A stretch of DNA of 64,000 nucleotides from Leucaena leucocephala (lineage: Eukaryota; Streptophyta; Magnoliopsida; Fabales; Fabaceae), in NCBI GenBank assembly GCA_037074615.1, contig CM073532.1, positions 14,716,001 to 14,780,000 of the forward strand. Reading direction: 5' to 3'. The position numbers and the translations under genes were made by a program. The notes beneath the pieces are model-generated. The model did not search any database. It was not told the origin of the DNA and saw only the letters and a program-made list of their open reading frames with translations. This document shows positions 57,472 through 64,000 of this stretch, piece by piece. Positions within the stretch are counted from its first letter, which is position 1; each line of letters begins with the position of its first letter.

Positions 57472-60400
57472 TGTAACACCCCAATTTTTAGGCCTAGAGA
57501 TGCCAGAAAGAGAATTAAAGGGCATAATCGTAATTATGAGAAAGATCGGGCTGGTAGCCGATGAGTACCATATTTTGCCAGAAAATAGAGAAAATTATGC
57601 TGATCATTTCACTGAACTGTGAAATGTGCATATGAAGTCTCTAGGTGTATGAAAGAATTAGAAATATGACCAGGGGTAAAATGGTCATTTTGAAAAAGTG
57701 TGCGCATGAGTGCTTTTTCAGGCCAAAATAGCCCGGTCCGGATAAAATATCTGAAAATACCGGGAGATAGAGAAAAGGATTCCGGATTGAATGAGGAGTC
57801 ACAGAATTTTGATTTGAGGTCCCGATTTTTCTGTAAAAATTCCTGAAGATGGGAATTTACAGTTATAATCGGTAAAGGAAAGGCAGTCCGAATAGAGATG
57901 ATCGGACTATGGCCAGAGGTCATACAGTGTTGTTTAAGGCCCGTAGTGACACCAGGGAAAGCCCAAGGCCATAATACCAGTTCAGTGGTAAGAGGGGCCG
58001 GTGTCCGGGAAAAATGTGCAAAATGACGAAAATGCCCTTATGTTATAGAATAACTGAAGAATGAGTAAAGGGTATTTTGGTCATTTAGCTAAGGTTCGAC
58101 AGTAAAGAAGGGGTATCTGGATAGTTGACCAGGGCCAGAGAATACTCTGGTAAAATATGAAAAGACAATAAAGCCCCTAGACCTAGTAAAGGAAATGAAA
58201 GGACTTAAGTGCAATTATGGAAAGTTTCAAGGCCAAAAAGAAAAGTAGACAAAAATGTGGGGTCCTTAAGTGTAATTTTAGCCAAGTAAAAAGGGACTTA
58301 AATGAAAAGAAGAAAAGTTCCATGGGCTAAATTGTAATTAAAGAAAGTCAGGCCGGAAGTGGTTTGGACTGGCCGGAATTTCACCGGTAGAGAGAGCAAG
58401 TGACGCTCAGTAATCTGGCTTAATACAGGAATTTTTGAAGACTCCAGATAGCCAGAAATGGACTGATTGTCCAAAAGTTATAAAAATTCATACCGGATAT
58501 CCTAGAATTCAGATCTAGGTGAGAAAATACAGGATGATACGTCCTTATGGGACGGATGTCGGGAAACTGACAGAATACTGATAGGAGGCCTGTAGAAAAA
58601 GTTATTCGCAAATTAGAAAATCCGGACGGGAGTGTGAGGCCTCTGGGGATCCGATAGGGAGATTTATCGGTATTTGTAAGGGGACTGAATGAGTTCGGAT
58701 GACCTCGGTCAGATGACTGATATGACTCACAGGGATGCCTGAACACCGCGGGCTAGTGTTTCGGACAGAAGGAGCCGGTGTCCGGATATGTGTATAAACG
58801 GTGAATAATAGATAAAATATTCAATAATTATTAACGGGGGAAGATTCCTCGTAATACGTGCCATGAAGGTATTGGACCCAGAAAGGCCCAATAGTGGCGC
58901 CATAAAAGGCCCAATGAGACACTTGGACTGATAGGTGGGCCAGTGTCCGGCAGAACCCCGAAAAAGTGCGAAATTACGAAAATGCCCCTATGTTGTACTA
59001 AAGAGTAACAGATGAATGGAGGGCATTTTGGTCATTCTGGACAGGCCCAGGAGCCAAGGTACATACAGAGAAAGTTAATTAGAGTCATTATATGCCCTGA
59101 CAGAGTACAGAAGGGTGTAAAATGACGATTTTACCCTTAGGGTAAATATAGTGCAAGAAAGGGCACCCAAGGGTATTTTGGTAATTTGCCAATGGATGTT
59201 TCTTGGGAATCGAGTCATCAGAGTACTTGAGCTTGATCAGGATCCAAGACAACATTCCCAGAGCCCAAAAACGTAGCCCATGAAGTATGTGGGAAAAAGT
59301 GGCATTAAAATACTATTTTAATGTTGTTTCAATAAAGTAAAGTTACTCGGTTGGCACGATAACCGAGGAAGTGATCAGATAAAGTCCTGGATTTATCTGG
59401 ATAGCATTGGATGGCGTGACAGGTGCCAGTAAGATGCCACATGGCGCCATCACAGAGGAGGAAGAAAAAGTTGAGGACACGTAGTACGAGGTAGGACACT
59501 GGACCGGTGAGTCAGCATGCTGAGTCAGCTGCTGAGGTGTCCAGGATTTTAGACATGTGATAAATGTGGCGCTGAGGTGTCCCGGTGAGGTGTCCCGATG
59601 ATGTCATGCATGATGCAGTAAAGGAGGAATTAAAGAAAATAGGAAAATCCAGGAAAAACCAGGACCGCAGGATCAAAGTTCATAGAAACTGCAGAATTGC
59701 CATTGAAGGCAATTATAAATACCCCCCCTCCATTCCATTTTCATTCACGCAAGGCAAGGGAGAAGGGAGAGAAAGAAGAGAGAGAAGGAGAAGGAAAGGA
59801 AGAGAGAAAGGAGAAAAGGAAGTAAGGAAGTTCTGGCGGAGCTGGAAGCAGAATAAGGATAATGGAGTTCTGCTAAGCTAGCCAGGTAGTAACTAATCCT
59901 AGCTTTATTGTAATGGCTTTGTGATTCGTTGTGCTATTGTTTGGTTGGATTGTTGTCTTATATGTTATGTCTGAAGCTCTGCTGTAATGCTATGATCATA
60001 TGTTATTAAGCATGGAAGCACGCAGCATACTTATCTGTACACAATCACAAGCAAGCATTGTCACTCTGCATTACATATATTGTTATGATTGTTGCTACTG
60101 AGATTCCCCCGAATCTCATCCCAATAAATAACCCATTACAGGGAAGGTTATGTCGAAATGAATTTTGGAAATTTTAAGAGACGCCGTTATGCTGCCGAAG
60201 TAAAGACTGAACATCAGTGAAACATCCTTCCTTAGACTCCTCAGAGTACACTTGCGGAAGCAATATTAGCTTGATTATATCTTAACTTAAGCCCAGAAAT
60301 TCAAAATTTTACTCTTAAGTTCCTTATTCTGGACCTTTAATTTGAAAATTAATTAATCTCATTCTACACAACCAAATGAGGCTTATTACCTATCCACGTA

Positions 60401-63400
60401 ATGCCCCAGATGTGTACTACTGGCCTGCCAAATTTCGTGGCCAAACTCCTTCGTTTACTAGGTCAATCTGAGGTCAAAACACTGCTACCTCAGGACCTGC
60501 GAATTTCCCCTTAATTTACCATACATAAATTGAATATGCCAAACAACACTTATCATTGAATAACATAATGTCATACAGCATGGCATACACAACAAGACAT
60601 ATACATAATCTTGCTATCTCTATTACATCTCTTTCTGCCTAAACTCCGACAGCATAACCGCTACGCTTTATCTGTACAAAGAACTGAACTGTACTGATTC
60701 GGTAATCCCCTCATGAGAACTACCATTCTACGTAGTACCCAGGAAAGACTAGATGAACCGGCTAGGTCCACTCACTTCTAGCCTCCTTAGACAGCACTAC
60801 GTACACAGTACTTATCATATACTGATGTTCAGTCTTTACTTCGGCAGCATAACGGCGTCTCATAGGATTCTCAAAATCCACTTCAGCATAACCTCCCTAT
60901 AATGGGTTATGGATGGGGATGAGATTCGGGGGAATCTCAGTAGCAACAATCATAACAATATATGTAATGCAGTGTGACAGTGCTTGCTTGTGATTGTGTA
61001 CAGATAAGTATGCTGCGTGCTTCCATACTCAATAACATATGATCATAGCATTGCAGTAGAGCTTCAAGCATAGCATATAAGACAACAATCCAACCAAACA
61101 ATAGCACAACAAATCACAAAGCCATTACATAAAAGCTAGGATTAGTTACTACATCAAAGGCTTAGCAGAGCTCTACTATCTCTATTCTGCTTCCAGCTCC
61201 GCCAGAACTTCCTTTCTTTCTTTCTTCCTCTCACTTTCTCTCTCTAGCACCTCCTCCTCTCTCTAAAAGGCTCAAAACCGTGGGATGCATGAAATGGGAG
61301 GGGGAGGGGGTATTTATAGTTTCCTTCAATGGCATTCCTGTAATTTTGAAGCCATATGAACTTGTGGTCCTGGTTTTTCCTGGAATTTCCTATTTTCTTT
61401 TATTCCTTTTTACTGCATCATGCATGACATCATCCAGGACACCTCACCGGGACACCTCAGCGGACACCTCAGCAGCACATTTATCACATGTCTGAAATCC
61501 ATGGACACCTCAGCAGCTGACTCAGCATGCTGACTCACCTGTCCAGTCTCTTGCCTCGTAAAGCGTGTCCTCAGCTTTATCTGCTTCTCCAGACTAATGT
61601 CATGTGGCGCCTGGAAGAGACCTTGCACGCTTCCCAATGCTATCCAGATAAGTCCCAGACTTATCTGATCACCTCCTCGGTTTTCGTGCCAACCGAGTAA
61701 CTTTACTTTACTGAAAAGTCATTAAATCATTATTTTAATGCCACTTTTCCCCCTGAATCACTGGGCCTGCGTTTTTGGGCCTGGAAATATCATCTTGGGT
61801 CTCTGATCCAGCCCAAGTACTCTGATGGCACGATTCCCAAGAAACACCCCTTGGCAAATTACCAAAATGCCCTTAGTCTCTCTCTCTTTACTTTATTAGG
61901 TCTAGGGGCATTATTGTCTTTTCCCATCTTACCAGAGTATTCTTTGACCCTGGTCAACTATCCAGATAACTTCCCTGGACTGTCTAACCTTAGGCAAATG
62001 ACCAAAATACCCTTTACTCATTCTTCATCTGTTCTATAACATAGGGGCATTTTTGTCATTTCGCACCTTTTTCCCGGACACCGGCCCCTTTTACCACTGA
62101 ACTGATATTATGGGCCTGGGCCTTCCCTGGTGTCACTAAAGGCCTCAGAAACACTATACGGCCCCCTGGCCACAGTCCGATCATCCCTATTGGAACTGCT
62201 TTTCCTTTACCGATTATAACTGTAAATTCCCATCTTCCGGAATTTTTACAGAAAAATCGGGACCTCAAATCAAAATTCCGTGACTCCTCATTCAACCCGG
62301 AATCCTTTTCTCTATCTCCCGGTATTTTCAGATATTTTATCCGGACCGGGCTGTTTTGGCCTGAAAAAGCACTCACGCGCACACTTTTCCAAAATGACCA
62401 TTTTACCCCTGGTCACATTTCTAATTCTTTCATACACATAGAGACCTCATATGCACATTTCACAGTTCAGTGAAATGATCAGCATAATTTTCTCTATTTT
62501 CTGGCAAAATATGGTACTCATCGGCTACCAGCCCAATCTTTCCCATAATTACGATTTTGCCCCTGCATTCTCTTTCTAGCCTCATTGCTCATCTTCTCAT
62601 CCTTTATCTTAAGTTCTAGAAATTCTCTTTCAATAACTCATCCCTTAAACTCTTTGGGAGTCATCATTACTTGAAAGGCTCGACAACCCGCCCATATCAG
62701 GTTATCTTACACAGGAGCCAGCCCATATCAAGCTACCTGCAGAATTCCTAGGCTTAAGACTTAGGATATTCCTCATATTCCTCATCTTGGACCTAGATGA
62801 ACTGTCCCGATCTCCTAGCCCAAAAATCGGGATGTTACAATCAGCATATGATAAGTACTGTGTACGTAGTGCTGTCTAAGGAGGCTAGAAGTGAGTGGAC
62901 CTAGCCGGTTCATCTAGTCTTTCCTGGGTACTACGTAGAATGGTAGTTCTCATGAGGGGATTACTGAATCAGTACGGTTCAGTTCTTTGTACAGATGAAG
63001 CGTAGCGGTTATGCTGCCGGAGTTTAGGCAGAAAAAGATGTAATAGAGATATGAGAATTTATGTACATGTCCAGATGTAAAACAACTTATTAATTAATAA
63101 TAATTGTTGTTTGGCATGTTTGACTGTTGTATGATGGATGTATGCATATGTATGCAAAGTAGAAATGCTGAAATTTACCATTGTGAACAGTAACACGTGG
63201 TAACCTAGTCATATTTGATAAATGATTAAAAATAGTAAATAGATGAATAAATGTACGAAATTTTTATGGTAAATAGTAGACATACCAAGCTTTAATTTGA
63301 TATATAAAACGTATCATTTGGATGTCTACACAAGGAGATATAAATTATTAAATTTGGGACCAGAATGCTGGATTCAGGGAGAAAAACGTGGACTGAACAG

Positions 63401-63666
63401 TAACCTTGACACGTTGACTGACGTTGACTATTTTTCCCTGAAAGATAATTGAGTTAGCTTCATTTAACAATTGGAACCACTTCATTTTGATTTTTCTAGA
63501 ATTAGTTATGATTTTTCGAAGTCAGGTCACTCATCTGGAATTTTCAAGTGAACACTACTCGATAAGAGTAAAATTCCAGATTGAGAAATTGGATTTCAAT
63601 GACCTTGAAAGTGGTTCTAAATGCTACTAAATGGTCCCTAAGACACATGAAGGTAAGGATGTTTCA
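57472..63666 (+). repeat. LARD-2 3' LTR (interrupted)
   Basis: About 3.57 kb after removal of the solo LTR 60218-62839. TATA at 59714-59721. It ends ATGTTTCA followed by the TSD AGTCA. Confidence 0.92.
60218..62839 (-). mobile_element. Solo LTR, family C3, in LARD-2 3' LTR
   Basis: 2622 bp with perfect TSD ATCAG (60213-60217 and 62840-62844). Minus strand TGTAACATCCCG...GGATGTTTCA. TATA complement at 61311-61318. CCCATAT hairpin loops at 62691 and 62722. The U3 part 62040-62540 is the LARD-LTR-like block in reverse. As it sits inside LARD-2, it is among the youngest insertions here. Confidence 0.9.
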
Positions 63667-64000
63667 AGTCACGACATCTTTCTTCAATCCAGGCCACCAA
63701 AATAACCTTTTAATATCATGGTACATCTTGGTCATACCTAGATGTACAGTATATCGACTTTTATGTGCTTTCTCCAGAATCCTTTCCCTTAATCCCACAA
63801 CATTAGGGATATAGGGTGTTCCCCGAAACTGTAGTAATCCGTCGGGGGACATCTCAAAATTCCTTGTCTTTCCCTTCTCCAGCTTGTCTTTGAATATTGT
63901 CGCGAGCTTATCCTGCTTTTGAGCCTCTTTTATCTCATCTTCTATGCAGGCCCTGACATGAACTCCTCCGAAAGGATTCTCCGTCAGTTGCATTTGATAT
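63667..64000 (-). pseudogene. Element G pol: RNase H end / integrase zinc-binding domain
   Basis: Open minus frame at least from 63993 to 63667. It includes the integrase HHCC region: AHKSRYTVHLGMTKMYHDIKR followed by FWWPGLKKDV. It joins, across LARD-2, to the core at 47256 and below, where only one of the two zinc-binding Cys is seen. Typical of Ty3/gypsy. RT and RNase H should lie right of the window. Confidence 0.88.

Larger units (their letters stand above)
47257..63666 (+). mobile_element. LARD-2: complete non-autonomous element inside integrase of G
   Basis: TSD AGTCA at 47252-47256 and 63667-63671. 16.4 kb including two nested solo LTRs; about 11.8 kb without them. LTRs 47257-52847 and 57472-63666, PBS at 52851, PPT at 57455-57471. 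Same family and same truncated gag as LARD-1. The 5' LTR end reads GTTTTA instead of GTTTCA. Confidence 0.93.

Overview
The window looks like nuclear heterochromatin of a flowering plant (probably a eudicot, judged loosely; I cannot name the species). I see no host gene, tRNA, rRNA or CRISPR array. Nearly all 64 kb is nested LTR retrotransposons. The evidence is TG...CA termini, 5-bp target-site duplications (TSDs), primer-binding sites matching initiator tRNA-Met (TGGTATCAGAGC), polypurine tracts, and decayed Ty3/gypsy (chromovirus, Tekay/Del-like) and Ty1/copia coding remnants.

Layout. 1-4392: a minus-strand LTR (family B) inside a plus-strand LTR fragment. 4398-16297: a complete non-autonomous element, LARD-1, with 3.6-kb LTRs, a 4.7-kb internal domain lacking pol, and TSD TTTAA. 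16303-16823: tail of a minus LTR-C and leader of minus element K. 16824-32807: Ty3/gypsy element H (TSD CTCTG), with an extra upstream ORF, gag and protease. It is broken by two LTR-C solo LTRs, a LARD fragment, an inverted LTR-B piece and a family-D solo LTR. 32813-35783: PBS and 5' LTR of element K, which lies in a minus copia LTR (35784-35989) followed by the copia pol end. 36118-37365: unassigned. 37366-43498: minus LTR pieces, a gag fragment (element N) interrupted by element M (39519-42352, TSD TCTAC), and a head-to-head leader palindrome. 43499-47256 and 63667-64000: minus-strand autonomous chromovirus G (3' LTR, integrase, chromodomain), split in its integrase gene by LARD-2 (47257-63666, TSD AGTCA). 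LARD-2 itself carries a copia-type solo LTR in its 5' LTR and an LTR-C solo LTR in its 3' LTR.

How the parts relate. LARD-1 and LARD-2 share the same truncated gag and noncoding interior, so they were probably mobilised in trans by proteins of relatives such as H or G. All LTR families share a TATA box followed by a purine-rich leader, a hairpin just before a possible 3' splice site, and a TGAGTCA-bearing U3.

The most unusual content is three classes of short structured arrays. (1) The palindromic octamer GTCGCGAC, repeated about 10-16 times with spacing of about 22 or 29 bp and mostly unrelated spacers, occurs in LARD interiors, LTR-C1 U3s, a copia-type LTR and one unassigned region. (2) About 11 tandem hairpins in each LARD interior share a 7-nt loop (NYAGWTA) while their stems differ and co-vary. 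(3) Hairpins with a fixed 7-nt loop CCCATAT and varying stems lie in LTR-C U3s. I know of no description of these as a system.
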